Shown here one piece after another: positions 9,155 through 17,604 of a DNA stretch of 64,000 nucleotides; the stretch's first letter is position 1; each line of letters starts with the position of its first letter. The DNA is from an uncultured Campylobacter sp. (GTDB taxonomy: Bacteria > Campylobacterota > Campylobacteria > Campylobacterales > Campylobacteraceae): contig NZ_CALJPG010000008.1 in the NCBI RefSeq assembly GCF_937980635.1, positions 62,001 through 126,000 on the forward strand, in the 5' to 3' direction. Position numbers and translations under genes: made by a program. Below the pieces are notes generated by a model that had not been told where the DNA came from, did no database searches, and saw only the letters and a list, made by a program, of their open reading frames with translations.

Positions 9155-11065
9155 TTAAAACGATCCGTCGCTGCTACTTTCGCGAGGTTTAGGAAGCGGC
9201 GAAATTTTAGTGTAATACTCCTCCTTCCCGTTGTATTGGCGGCTAAAAACGCCGTCCGGGACGGTGAAGTTGCGCTTGGTTTGCGGATATTCTTTTAAAT
9301 AGGCATCTAAAAATTTTGCAAACACCGGTGCTGCGGTACGGCCGCCACCCTCGACCTTTCGCATAGGTTTATAATCGTCGTTGCCATACCAGATTATGAT
9401 CTGTAAATCCGGCGTAAAGCCGCAAAACCAAGCATCTATGCTATCGTTTGAGGTGCCGGTTTTGCCCGCTATGTCGATGCCCTGCACGCGCGCGCGAGTA
9501 CCGGTGCCGCGCTGCACGATATTTTTTAGTAGCGTAGTCATCAGATATGCCTGCTCAGGGCGTAGCACGCGGCGGCGCTCAGGCTCTATAAAGCGAGTTT
9601 TGCCATCCTTATCGGTAATCGAAACGATAAATTTTGATTTTGCTGTAATTCCAAGCCCTGGGAACATAGAATACATTGTGGAGTATTCAAGCGGCGAAAT
9701 TCCGTAGCTGCCGATAGCCACCGACAGGGCAGGCGGGACGTTTTTAAAGCCGAACTCACCAAGCTTTTTTACCGCGCGATCAACGCCGATAGATTGCATC
9801 AGATTGATCGAGGCAAGGTTGCGCGAGCGAGTTAAAGCTTCTTTGATCGTGATGTAGCCGCTGTAAGTCTTGTCGTAATTTTTCGGCTTCCACGTTTTAT
9901 CGCTACCGTCGTCGAATTCTCTAGCTATATCGGGCACCTCAGTCATCGTCGAGTAGCCCATATCAAGGGCGATTTGATAGACGAAAGGCTTGAAGCTGGA
10001 GCCGGTTTGGCGCTGGGATTGGCTAGCGCGATTGAAATTTGATTTCGCGTAATCCACGCCACCTACTAAGGCTAAAATTTCGCCGTTTTGCGGATGCGTG
10101 ACGACCATAGCGCCGTTTACGTTGCTTGCATTAGCGTCTTTGTTGCGCTTTAAAATTTCATTGTAGCCGAAAACTAATGCCTCTTGCGCCATTACTTGCG
10201 CCTTTAGATCAAGGCTCGTATCTATGCGGTATCCGCCCGTACGGACATCCGGTAGAATTTTTTCGGCTTCTTTTATGATCTCATCTACGGCATACGGCGC
10301 TACGTTTTGCGTGAGCGTTTCGTTGTAGATCGTAGGCTGCTCATTCATCGCGAGCTCATATTCGGTCTTATTTATCCAGCCGAGCTCATGCATCCTATAA
10401 ATCACGTTATTTGCGCGCGAAAGCGACAAATCCAGGTGCTTAGTAGGATCAAAGCTACTAGGAGCTTTCGGCAAGCCCACTAAAATCGCGATCTCTTTAA
10501 GGCTCAGATCTTGCAAATCCTTTTTGAAATATCCCAAAGCTGCCGTGCGGATGCCGTAATATCCGTGTCCAAAATACACTTCGTTGAAGTAACGCTCTAG
10601 AATTTGTTCCTTGCTTAGAGCGTTTTCTATCTTAAGCGATAGGATCGCTTCTTTGATCTTGCGATCAAGCTTCTTTTCGCTCGAAAGAACTAAATTTCGC
10701 GTGATCTGCTGCGTAATCGTGGAAGCCCCTTCGACAAATTTCATCGCTTTGACATCCTTAATAATCGCCCTAAAAATCGCCTCGACATTCACACCGCCGT
10801 GTTCGAAAAACGCCGTATCCTCGATAGCTACGAGCGCCTCGATCACGCGGCCCGGGATCTCGTCGAATTTTACATAAATTCTATTTTGTTCATTAAAAAC
10901 ATTGGCTATCAAATTGCCGTTGCGATCATAAATTTTAGTCGTAAGCTCGGGATGATAATCGATGATCGAGTCCGATTCCAAGCGGATTTGCGAGTAAAAA
11001 TACAAAAAAATTCCGCCTGCGGCAAACGCGCAAACCGTAATAAAACTAAATAAAACTCTTACCAT
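9155..11065 (-). CDS. pbpA: Penicillin-binding protein 1A
   Basis: A 636-residue bifunctional class A penicillin-binding protein that polymerises and cross-links peptidoglycan in the periplasm. One membrane anchor is at residues 4-24. The glycosyltransferase domain shows EDTAFFEHGG (82-90) and GASTITQQ (113-120), and the transpeptidase shows the SxxK serine at 356 (SSFK), SRN at 414-416 and KTG at 535-537. Its first codons overlap the end of maf by 7 bases, so translation is probably coupled. The order alaS, maf, pbpA matches C. jejuni as I recall it. Confidence 0.95.
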   Translation of the reverse strand: MVRVLFSFITVCAFAAGGIFLYFYSQIRLESDSIIDYHPELTTKIYDRNGNLIANVFNEQNRIYVKFDEIPGRVIEALVAIEDTAFFEHGGVNVEAIFRAIIKDVKAMKFVEGASTITQQITRNLVLSSEKKLDRKIKEAILSLKIENALSKEQILERYFNEVYFGHGYYGIRTAALGYFKKDLQDLSLKEIAILVGLPKAPSSFDPTKHLDLSLSRANNVIYRMHELGWINKTEYELAMNEQPTIYNETLTQNVAPYAVDEIIKEAEKILPDVRTGGYRIDTSLDLKAQVMAQEALVFGYNEILKRNKDANASNVNGAMVVTHPQNGEILALVGGVDYAKSNFNRASQSQRQTGSSFKPFVYQIALDMGYSTMTEVPDIAREFDDGSDKTWKPKNYDKTYSGYITIKEALTRSRNLASINLMQSIGVDRAVKKLGEFGFKNVPPALSVAIGSYGISPLEYSTMYSMFPGLGITAKSKFIVSITDKDGKTRFIEPERRRVLRPEQAYLMTTLLKNIVQRGTGTRARVQGIDIAGKTGTSNDSIDAWFCGFTPDLQIIIWYGNDDYKPMRKVEGGGRTAAPVFAKFLDAYLKEYPQTKRNFTVPDGVFSRQYNGKEEYYTKISPLPKPRESSSDGSF

Positions 11066-11604
11066 ACAAACCTCTTTAAAATTTCCAGATCAAGCCCCAT
11101 CGCCGTGAATTTTGACCCACGCGAGCTTTTGATATATTTTTCGTTAAAGCCTTCGATACTCATCGCACCCGCCTTGCCACGCCAATCGCCGCTAGCGATA
11201 TAGCTTTTTAAATCCGCTTCATTAAATTCCGCAAATTCAAAGCTTGCGACGCTAAGTGCCGAAAGCTCCAGAGCCTTACTGCAAAAAATCATCGCAGTAT
11301 AAACGGCGCAGCTAGCACCACTTTGAGCTCGTAGCATTTTTAATGCGTCCGCTTCATCCCGCGCCTTGCCTAAAATTTCGCCGCCGGCAAGTACGGAGCT
11401 ATCGGCAAACAGCACTCTATCATAATTTTTATAAATTTTAAAAAACTGCGTTTTTTTGGCTACGGCAACGCGGTAAGCATAGGTGCGTGCATCGTCCTTG
11501 CTAATGCCGCTTTCATCGAAATTAAAAGGAATTTGCGTAAATTCTACGCCGTTATCCTTTAGAATTTGCGCTCTAGTAGGCGAACTTGAAGCTAAATAGA
11601 TCAT
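11059..11604 (-). CDS. maf: Maf-like nucleoside triphosphate pyrophosphatase
   Basis: A Maf/Ham1-superfamily pyrophosphatase that hydrolyses non-canonical or modified nucleoside triphosphates in the cytoplasm. I place the start at the ATG at 11604 (MIYLASSSPTR), giving 181 residues, rather than at an upstream in-frame ATG at 11640: the family begins with this SSSPTR loop (residues 6-11), and this ATG overlaps the stop of the upstream gene by one base (TGATG). Other family marks are FADSSVL and the GKAGAMSIEG segment. The 3' end overlaps pbpA. Confidence 0.9.
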   Translation of the reverse strand: MIYLASSSPTRAQILKDNGVEFTQIPFNFDESGISKDDARTYAYRVAVAKKTQFFKIYKNYDRVLFADSSVLAGGEILGKARDEADALKMLRAQSGASCAVYTAMIFCSKALELSALSVASFEFAEFNEADLKSYIASGDWRGKAGAMSIEGFNEKYIKSSRGSKFTAMGLDLEILKRFVW

Positions 11605-12113
11605 CAAAACTCGCCCACCGTCACGCCTAGATAAACGCAAATCAGCGTAACTACGATATTTAACGGGATGAAATATTTAACGACGATGATTAAATGCTCA
11701 TTCGCCTCAAGCTCATCGCCCTCATCCAAAGCTCGCTTCAAAGATAAAATTTTATAATGCATGTAGATAAAATTTAGTAGTATAAAGCCGGCGCCAGCCC
11801 ACAGCGTGGCAATCGCGCCTTTTACCATAGGATCTGAAAATTTAAAACCTCCGCCGTCCGCAAGAAAAAATCCGCTTACGCAAACAATCACCAAAAATAG
11901 CGCAAAGAACTGCTCGTAGCGCTTCATATATCGCAAAATTTCTGCAAATTTTACATCCTTCGCATCTGCTTGGTTTTTACTGCTTAAATTCATAAAAATC
12001 CGCGCGATCAAAAATACGCAGATCTGCGCGCAGACCAAAAAAATCACGCTTAAAATGTGAATCAGCGGCAAAATTTGCGAGGCTTTGATGAAGCCGGTAT
12101 CGATTTCGTTCAA
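11604..12113 (-). CDS. Four-helix membrane protein between alaS and maf
   Basis: A 169-residue integral membrane protein with about four helices (near 12-37, 67-87, 97-117 and 143-165) and a basic cytoplasmic loop. It overlaps alaS by 4 bases (ATGA) and maf by 1 base, so it is translated within the alaS-maf-pbpA unit. In C. jejuni, as I recall, alaS is next to maf without this gene. The topology is like that of DUF2269/CopD-type membrane proteins, but I see no haem or copper ligands that would settle it. Confidence 0.75.
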   Translation of the reverse strand: MNEIDTGFIKASQILPLIHILSVIFLVCAQICVFLIARIFMNLSSKNQADAKDVKFAEILRYMKRYEQFFALFLVIVCVSGFFLADGGGFKFSDPMVKGAIATLWAGAGFILLNFIYMHYKILSLKRALDEGDELEANEHLIIVVKYFIPLNIVVTLICVYLGVTVGEF

Positions 12114-14653
12114 ATTTTACCTTTTGCGTAAGAGATCGCCTCTTTGATCGCCTCTTCGATTTTTAGCACGTCCTTGCCGCCTGCGGTCGCAAAATCATCG
12201 CGTCCGCCGCCGCCGCCGCCTAAAATTTGCGCTGCGAGCTTAACCCACTCGCCAGCTTTGATCGGCGCATTTTTAACGCCTGCCGCGATTGAAATTTTAC
12301 CGTCCGAGCCTACTTGCATCAGCATTATCGCCGCCTTTTCGTGGCTATTTTTAAACTCATCTATCATAGTTTTTATATCACCGCTTTCGACCGAGGCTAC
12401 GCAAAGTTTGGTATCACCGACATTTAGAAAAGCCAGTGCATGAGAACTGCTTGCATGCTTGATCTGATCTTTTAGCGATCTGATCTCATCTTTTAATTTC
12501 TCAATCGCGCGGAGAGGCTCAATCCCTTTTAGCTCTGTAGAAATTTCAGCAAGCTTAGCGCGATTTTGAAGCGCTAAATTTAAAGCAGTGCGCGAACAAA
12601 CTGCCTCGATACGCCTAACGCCCGCACTTACGCCACTTTCTTTGACTATAAAAAACGGTCCTATCTCGCTTAAATTACGCACGTGAATTCCGCCGCAAAG
12701 CTCCTTACTAATCTCTCCAAAGCTCACAACGCGCACTTTTGAGCCGTATTTTTCGCCAAAAAGCGCGATTGCACCGCTGTTTTTAGCGTCATCTATATCC
12801 ATAATCTCAGTTTTTGCCGCACAGCCCTTGCAAACGGCGTTATTTACAAATTCCTCGATTTTAGCTAGCTCCTCGCCGCTAAGTGCCTTAGGATGCGAGA
12901 AGTCAAATCTTAAGCGGTCCGCTTCGACTAAGCTTCCTGCTTGAGCAATATGAGCCCCTAGCACCGCACGAAGTGCCGCGTGCAAAAGGTGCGTCGCGCT
13001 GTGATGACGTGCAATCTGCTCACGCTCCTCAGAAACCTTGAGCCCGACGATATCGCCGATTTTCAGGTTACGATTAAGGCGCAAGTGGGATAAATTTAAC
13101 CCATAAAATTTCTGCGTATCAAACACATCGGCTATGGACTCCACTTCGCCGCTATCGCCCGTTTGACCGCCGCTTTGTGCATAAAACGGAGTGATATCAA
13201 ACATCGCCCAGCCGATATCACCGGCTTTGAGCTCATCCACTTCCGCAAAATCCTCATTAAGTAGCGCTAAAACCTTGCTCGTGCGGCTAAGCTCTTCGTA
13301 ACCGCTAAATTTATTCTCACCAAATTTCTCTAGCAGCGCCTTAAAATCGCCACGGACGTTTTTATCGCCGCTGCCCCTCCATGCGGCCTTAGCTATCTGC
13401 CTTTGCTCGCTCATAAGCGCGTCAAATTTAGCCTCATCCACGCGCAAATTTTTCTCGCGCAGCATATCGGCGGTCAGATCGAGCGGAAAGCCGTAGGTAT
13501 CATATAACTTAAACGCGACCTCGCCGCTAAAAATTTCTTTAGTGCGCGCAAGCTCCTCGTTAAAAAGCTCGATGCCATTTGCCAAAGTGGCGAAAAACCG
13601 CTCCTCTTCGAGCTTGATCTGCTCCTTTACGGCTTGCTTTTTCTCGTTCAGATAGGCGTAGTGCCCGCCCATCAGCTCGCATACTTTATCCACAAGGCGA
13701 TACATAAACGGCTCTTTTATACCGAGCAGATAGCCGTGGCGAACGGCACGACGCAGAATTCTACGCAAAACATACCCCCTGCCCTCGCGATTAAAATTTG
13801 TTCCCTGCGCTAGCAAAAACGTAACCGAGCGGATATGATCGGCGATGACGCGGTAGCTCGCGCCGCTTTCATAAACGTAAGGCTTGCCGCAAAGCTTCGC
13901 GACCTCATCAATTAGCGGCATAAAAAGCGAGCTGTCATAGTTGCTAAATTTGCCCTCCTTAATCGCCGTGACGCGCTCAAGCCCCATGCCCGTGTCGATG
14001 CTAGGCTTTGGAAGCGGGCTAAGCTTGCCGTCTTTGCTGCGCTCGTACTGCATGAAAACTAAATTCCAAATCTCTAAAAAGCGGTCGCCGTCGCCGCCCA
14101 TATAATCCTCGGGCGAGTGAAAATGCTCCTCACCCTGATCGTAAAAAATTTCGCTGCACGGTCCGCACGGCCCGGTATCGCCCATCGCCCAAAAGTTATC
14201 GTGATCGCCGAAGCGATATATGCGCTCCTGCGCTATGTGCTGCGCCCAGAACTCGTAAGCTTCGTCGTCCTTCTCGTGCACGGTAACGTAGAGTTTTTCT
14301 TTGGGAAGCTTTAAAATTTCGGTCACGAACTCCCACGCATAGGCGATCGCCTGCTCTTTGAAATACTCGCCGAAGCTGAAATTTCCAAGCATCTCAAAAA
14401 ACGTATGATGGCGCGCGGTGTAGCCGACGTTGTCTAGGTCGTTATGCTTGCCGCCGGCGCGGATGCAGGTCTGACAGCTCGTGCGGATAGGCGGCGTCGG
14501 ACGCGGAACGGCTCCTGTAAATATGCTTTTAAAGGGCACCATCCCCGCGTTTGTAAACAGCAAGCTATCATCATCTGGCACCAACGGCGCACTAGGAATG
14601 ATCTGATGCCCCTTGCTTGCAAAGAAATTTAAATATTCGCTTCTAATATCCAT
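12110..14653 (-). CDS. alaS: Alanine-tRNA ligase
   Basis: An 847-residue alanyl-tRNA synthetase, full length for bacteria. It attaches alanine to tRNA-Ala and edits mischarged Ser/Gly. The class II aminoacylation domain starts with the usual EYLNFFASKGH and has DTGPCGPCSEI; the editing domain shows the zinc-site HHSATHLLHA and later CGGIHV; the C-terminal domain carries a glycine-rich GGGGGGRDDFA loop before the end. It heads the cluster alaS - membrane protein - maf - pbpA. The divergent gene at 14769 starts about 115 bases away. Confidence 0.98.
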   Translation of the reverse strand: MDIRSEYLNFFASKGHQIIPSAPLVPDDDSLLFTNAGMVPFKSIFTGAVPRPTPPIRTSCQTCIRAGGKHNDLDNVGYTARHHTFFEMLGNFSFGEYFKEQAIAYAWEFVTEILKLPKEKLYVTVHEKDDEAYEFWAQHIAQERIYRFGDHDNFWAMGDTGPCGPCSEIFYDQGEEHFHSPEDYMGGDGDRFLEIWNLVFMQYERSKDGKLSPLPKPSIDTGMGLERVTAIKEGKFSNYDSSLFMPLIDEVAKLCGKPYVYESGASYRVIADHIRSVTFLLAQGTNFNREGRGYVLRRILRRAVRHGYLLGIKEPFMYRLVDKVCELMGGHYAYLNEKKQAVKEQIKLEEERFFATLANGIELFNEELARTKEIFSGEVAFKLYDTYGFPLDLTADMLREKNLRVDEAKFDALMSEQRQIAKAAWRGSGDKNVRGDFKALLEKFGENKFSGYEELSRTSKVLALLNEDFAEVDELKAGDIGWAMFDITPFYAQSGGQTGDSGEVESIADVFDTQKFYGLNLSHLRLNRNLKIGDIVGLKVSEEREQIARHHSATHLLHAALRAVLGAHIAQAGSLVEADRLRFDFSHPKALSGEELAKIEEFVNNAVCKGCAAKTEIMDIDDAKNSGAIALFGEKYGSKVRVVSFGEISKELCGGIHVRNLSEIGPFFIVKESGVSAGVRRIEAVCSRTALNLALQNRAKLAEISTELKGIEPLRAIEKLKDEIRSLKDQIKHASSSHALAFLNVGDTKLCVASVESGDIKTMIDEFKNSHEKAAIMLMQVGSDGKISIAAGVKNAPIKAGEWVKLAAQILGGGGGGRDDFATAGGKDVLKIEEAIKEAISYAKGKI

Positions 14654-14738
14654 GATTTGTCCTATTTCAAGTTAAATTTTAAAGGCGCATTTTAGCTAAA
14701 TTAGATTTTAAAAATTATAAATTTTAACCATTCTTAGT

Positions 14739-14744
14739 TATAAT
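14739..14744 (+). promoter_or_regulatory. -10 promoter element
   Basis: TATAAT occurs 25 bases upstream of the start of the oxidoreductase gene at 14769, in a sequence (GTTATAATGG) typical of sigma-70 promoters in Campylobacter, which rely mainly on the -10 box. Confidence 0.6.
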
Positions 14745-14768
14745 GGCGCAAAAGATTAAATTTAGGGC

Positions 14769-15647
14769 ATGGCGATGAAAAAAAAGATAGCGATCATAGG
14801 CATGGGCGAGCTTGGTCAAAAGCACTTCAGCGAGCTAAGAAGGAGCGATTATTTCGAGCTTGTAGCGCTTTATCATAAGGGCAGCAGTGAAAATTTCGGC
14901 CCGCGCTATCCGATCTTTGATAATCTAACCGATCTTTTTAACGTCGCTAAGCCCGATGCCGTAGTCATCACGGCTCCCCCGCCATCGCATAAAGAGCTGA
15001 TTTTAAAATGCCTGCCGTTTACCAAAAATATCTTTGTAGAATCTCCGCTCGCACAAAGCCTAGCCGAAGCTAGAGAGATAAACTACGCAGTCACCACTAA
15101 CGGTACGCGCCTAGCCGTAGGCTACTCCGACCGCTACAATCCTGTCATCGTATCCTTGCTACGCGAGCTAGCCAAGGGGGATAAAATTTTTTCGATGAGC
15201 TTTGTAAGCGGTTTTGCAAACGACGATAGAGCGGATATCGTCGCCAATGCCCTTTTTAGAGATATCGATCTTGTGCGACTGCTTTCTCACAGCGAGATCG
15301 CCTGCATAGAACTTAGCAAAAATATCTCTAAAGAGCGCACTCTAGCCGCATGCGCTACGCTTCACACAAAAAGCGGCTGCTATTGCACGCTAATGCAGTC
15401 CAATCTCTATCCTATCAGACGCCACGGTATCGAAATTTGCACCGACAGCGGCGTATATTTCGGCGATCTAATCTCAATAACTCTTTTTAAAATTACGCCT
15501 GACGGGCGCGTGAATCTGCGCGTCGATCGCGATGACTTTTCGCTACGGCGTGAACACGAAGCGTTTTGCGAGATGTGCGACAGCAGTACTAATGCAGGTC
15601 TTGCAAGCGTAGAGGATGCGATAAAAATCAGAGAAATCATCTCATGA
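14769..15647 (+). CDS. Gfo/Idh/MocA-family oxidoreductase
   Basis: A 292-residue NAD(P)-dependent dehydrogenase-like protein. The Rossmann fold opens with IAIIGMGELGQKHF (GxGxxG at 11-16), and the family pattern DAVVITAPPPSHKELI and KNIFVESPLAQ follows; the typical EKP after strand 5 is ESP here. An ATG six bases in (MKKKIAII) is an equally good start. The stop overlaps the start of hemH by 4 bases (ATGA). In C. jejuni an oxidoreductase gene also sits beside hemH near alaS, so the position is conserved; the substrate is unknown. Confidence 0.8.
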   Translation: MAMKKKIAIIGMGELGQKHFSELRRSDYFELVALYHKGSSENFGPRYPIFDNLTDLFNVAKPDAVVITAPPPSHKELILKCLPFTKNIFVESPLAQSLAEAREINYAVTTNGTRLAVGYSDRYNPVIVSLLRELAKGDKIFSMSFVSGFANDDRADIVANALFRDIDLVRLLSHSEIACIELSKNISKERTLAACATLHTKSGCYCTLMQSNLYPIRRHGIEICTDSGVYFGDLISITLFKITPDGRVNLRVDRDDFSLRREHEAFCEMCDSSTNAGLASVEDAIKIREIIS

Positions 15648-16741
15648 GAAAAGCTTTAATTTTGCTCAACATGGGCGGTCCGAACAATCTGAGCGAGGTT
15701 GAGCTTTTTTTAAAAAATATGTTTAACGACCCCTTTATTTTGGGCGTTAAGAGCGATTTTTGGCGCAGCGTTTTAGCCGCACTCATCGTAAGAAGTAGAG
15801 CGGCGGCGGCGCGTAGCAACTACGAAAAACTGGGCAGACGCTCGCCGATATGCTCCATCACCGCCGCTCTTTGCGAGCGTGTAAATGAACTAGCGCGAGC
15901 AAAATTCGGCGCGGAGTTAAAATTTGAAAATGCGGCGAGTGTAAGCGCTGCAAATGAGCCGTCGCAAGACGTTTCATCGCAGAGCAAGCCGTCGCAAGAC
16001 GTCCCGACGCATGGCGAGCTGCCGCAAAACGAGATGCCGCAGGATGAAAAACCGATAGACGAGCTAATTTGCGATTATGCGATGAATTACACGCCGCCAT
16101 TTGCGGAGGATGTGTTTAAAAAATATGCGGATTTTGACGAGATAATTTTGATGCCTTTGTATCCGCACTTCTCGAAAACTACGGTGCAATCGAGCCTGTG
16201 CTCTGCCGAAGCGGCGCTTAAACGGCTCGGTATAAAAAATTATAAAACCATTGACATCTTCTACGACAGCGCCGCTTACAACGAAATTTTACTAAATTTA
16301 ATCGCAAGCTGCGTCGCAAAATTTAGCGCGGATGAAATTTCGCAAATTTCACTCATATTTTCCGCCCATTCGCTGCCGCTAAAAATTATCGCCGCGGGCG
16401 ATCCTTACGAGGCGCAGGTAGAAGCGCACGTAAAAATTTTAAAAGATCTGCTGGCTGCGCGCGGGATTAAATTTAAAGAGATAATTTTGGCATATCAATC
16501 CCGCCTAGGTCCCGTGAAGTGGCTACAGCCCAATATCGCAGACGTTTTGCGGAATTTAAAAAGCAAAAAAGCGCTCATATTTCCGATCGCATTTTGCGTG
16601 GATAATTCAGAAACGAATTTCGAATTAGATATTTTTTATAGACAGCTTGCGCGCGAGCTGAATTACGAATACTACGAAGTGTGCAAATGCCCGAACTCTC
16701 GCGAGGATTTTGCGAAATTTATACTCGCGCAGGCACTGTAA
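15644..16741 (+). CDS. hemH: Ferrochelatase with a low-complexity insert
   Basis: A 365-residue ferrochelatase, which inserts iron into protoporphyrin IX in the last step of haem synthesis. Family marks are LLNMGGP at the start, MNYTPPF, LMPLYPHFS, the FSAHSLP active-site histidine, and YQSRLGPVKWL. Residues about 96-140 form an insert rich in Ser, Gln, Asp, Glu and Pro, with PSQDV twice (106-110 and 116-120), where most ferrochelatases have only a short loop. The gene overlaps the upstream oxidoreductase gene. Confidence 0.95.
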   Translation: MRKALILLNMGGPNNLSEVELFLKNMFNDPFILGVKSDFWRSVLAALIVRSRAAAARSNYEKLGRRSPICSITAALCERVNELARAKFGAELKFENAASVSAANEPSQDVSSQSKPSQDVPTHGELPQNEMPQDEKPIDELICDYAMNYTPPFAEDVFKKYADFDEIILMPLYPHFSKTTVQSSLCSAEAALKRLGIKNYKTIDIFYDSAAYNEILLNLIASCVAKFSADEISQISLIFSAHSLPLKIIAAGDPYEAQVEAHVKILKDLLAARGIKFKEIILAYQSRLGPVKWLQPNIADVLRNLKSKKALIFPIAFCVDNSETNFELDIFYRQLARELNYEYYEVCKCPNSREDFAKFILAQAL

Positions 16742-16747
16742 ATTTAG

Positions 16748-16763
16748 AGATTAAATTTAATCT
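16748..16763. terminator. 16-bp palindrome between convergent genes
   Basis: AGATTAAATTTAATCT is a perfect palindrome directly after hemH; it contains the stop codon of the convergent gene at 16757 and is followed by TTTTAG on the plus strand. It could act as a weak terminator. Confidence 0.35.
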
Positions 16764-17320
16764 TTTAGTTTGGATTTTTTATATTCTATATGAAGCTTGA
16801 AAGTAAATATAAAAGCTATTAGAACTAAAATTATACCAGCTATAACGCTAGTTTTTCTTCCTTTGTAGAGATAGCTCATGTTTGTCGTATCTTTAAATAA
16901 AACCAAACCATCATCGCAGCGGCTCAGCTTATTCAATACAAAATCAGACATATTTATGATTATACATCGATTAAATACATATTCTTTAAAAAATATATCA
17001 CAAATATATGTTCCTTCTGAAATTTTTACATCTACAAAGCGTCTAGTGATGATTTTATTATTATTTTGGATTGACACTACACAATTGGCTTTCGTACGAT
17101 AATGTCCTTTGTGCCTTTTAAGTTCTTTTATAGTACCGGAAAATACGAATGGATCTCTTATGCTTTGAGTACTTGGTACGATAGAGTAGGAGTACAAGAG
17201 AAGTATCGGTGCGATAAATGAAACGCAAACAACGATTAGCGTTATAAAAGTATGCTTCCGATCAAAGCCGAATTTAATCAAATCATACCAATAATCTACG
17301 TAGTAAAGCGGGTTTTTCAT
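16757..17320 (-). CDS. AT-rich membrane protein, DUF3592-like layout
   Basis: A 187-residue protein with membrane segments at about 24-47 and 160-178 and an intervening beta-rich domain with three cysteines (ANCVVSI, YICDIFF, NRCIIIN). The TM-beta-TM layout resembles the genes at 1958 and 2833. The gene is much more AT-rich than its neighbours, and its ATG overlaps (ATGA) the end of a short upstream frame, so it belongs to a small AT-rich islet (16757-17548) placed beside hemH. Function unknown. Confidence 0.6.
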   Translation of the reverse strand: MKNPLYYVDYWYDLIKFGFDRKHTFITLIVVCVSFIAPILLLYSYSIVPSTQSIRDPFVFSGTIKELKRHKGHYRTKANCVVSIQNNNKIITRRFVDVKISEGTYICDIFFKEYVFNRCIIINMSDFVLNKLSRCDDGLVLFKDTTNMSYLYKGRKTSVIAGIILVLIAFIFTFKLHIEYKKSKLKD

Positions 17321-17419
17321 TGTATTCCTTTAGTAGCTTTTGGCAAATCAGAATATTCTTGTAGCGATTTAAAACCACCTGTAATAAGTACACCTTTTAT
17401 CAACACTTCCTCTACTCAT
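17317..17419 (-). pseudogene. Short frameshifted reading frame upstream of 16757
   Basis: A strong ribosome site (AAAGGAG) precedes an ATG at 17419, but that frame stops after 16 codons. The next frame (GTG at 17406) codes for LIKGVLITGGFKSLQEYSD and onward, 29 residues, ending in a TGA that overlaps the start of the 16757 gene. One frameshift would join them, suggesting a damaged or very small leader gene. Not recognised. Confidence 0.3.
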
Positions 17420-17548
17420 CTATATCTCCTTTATTAAAATTAAGGCATTGGAATTTTGAGCATCAGAATTTTCCTGCAAGCCTTGCTCTAAATTCTGACG
17501 CCGCCCATCTAAAAGCCTCTTTAACTTTTCAAGCCTTGCTTCATTCAT
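17420..17548 (-). CDS. Possible 42-residue small protein
   Basis: An ATG at 17548 opens a frame of 42 residues, charged and helical at the start (MNEARLEKLKRLLDGRR) with a hydrophobic end (ALILIKEI), stopping one base before the next ATG at 17419. It is too short to judge by composition; it is supported only by the tight spacing to the frames that follow. Confidence 0.3.
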   Translation of the reverse strand: MNEARLEKLKRLLDGRRQNLEQGLQENSDAQNSNALILIKEI

Positions 17549-17604
17549 CCTTATCCCCGCTAAGCTACTGATTTAGAAGTCTAAATTTAAACCTCGGCTA
17601 AATT

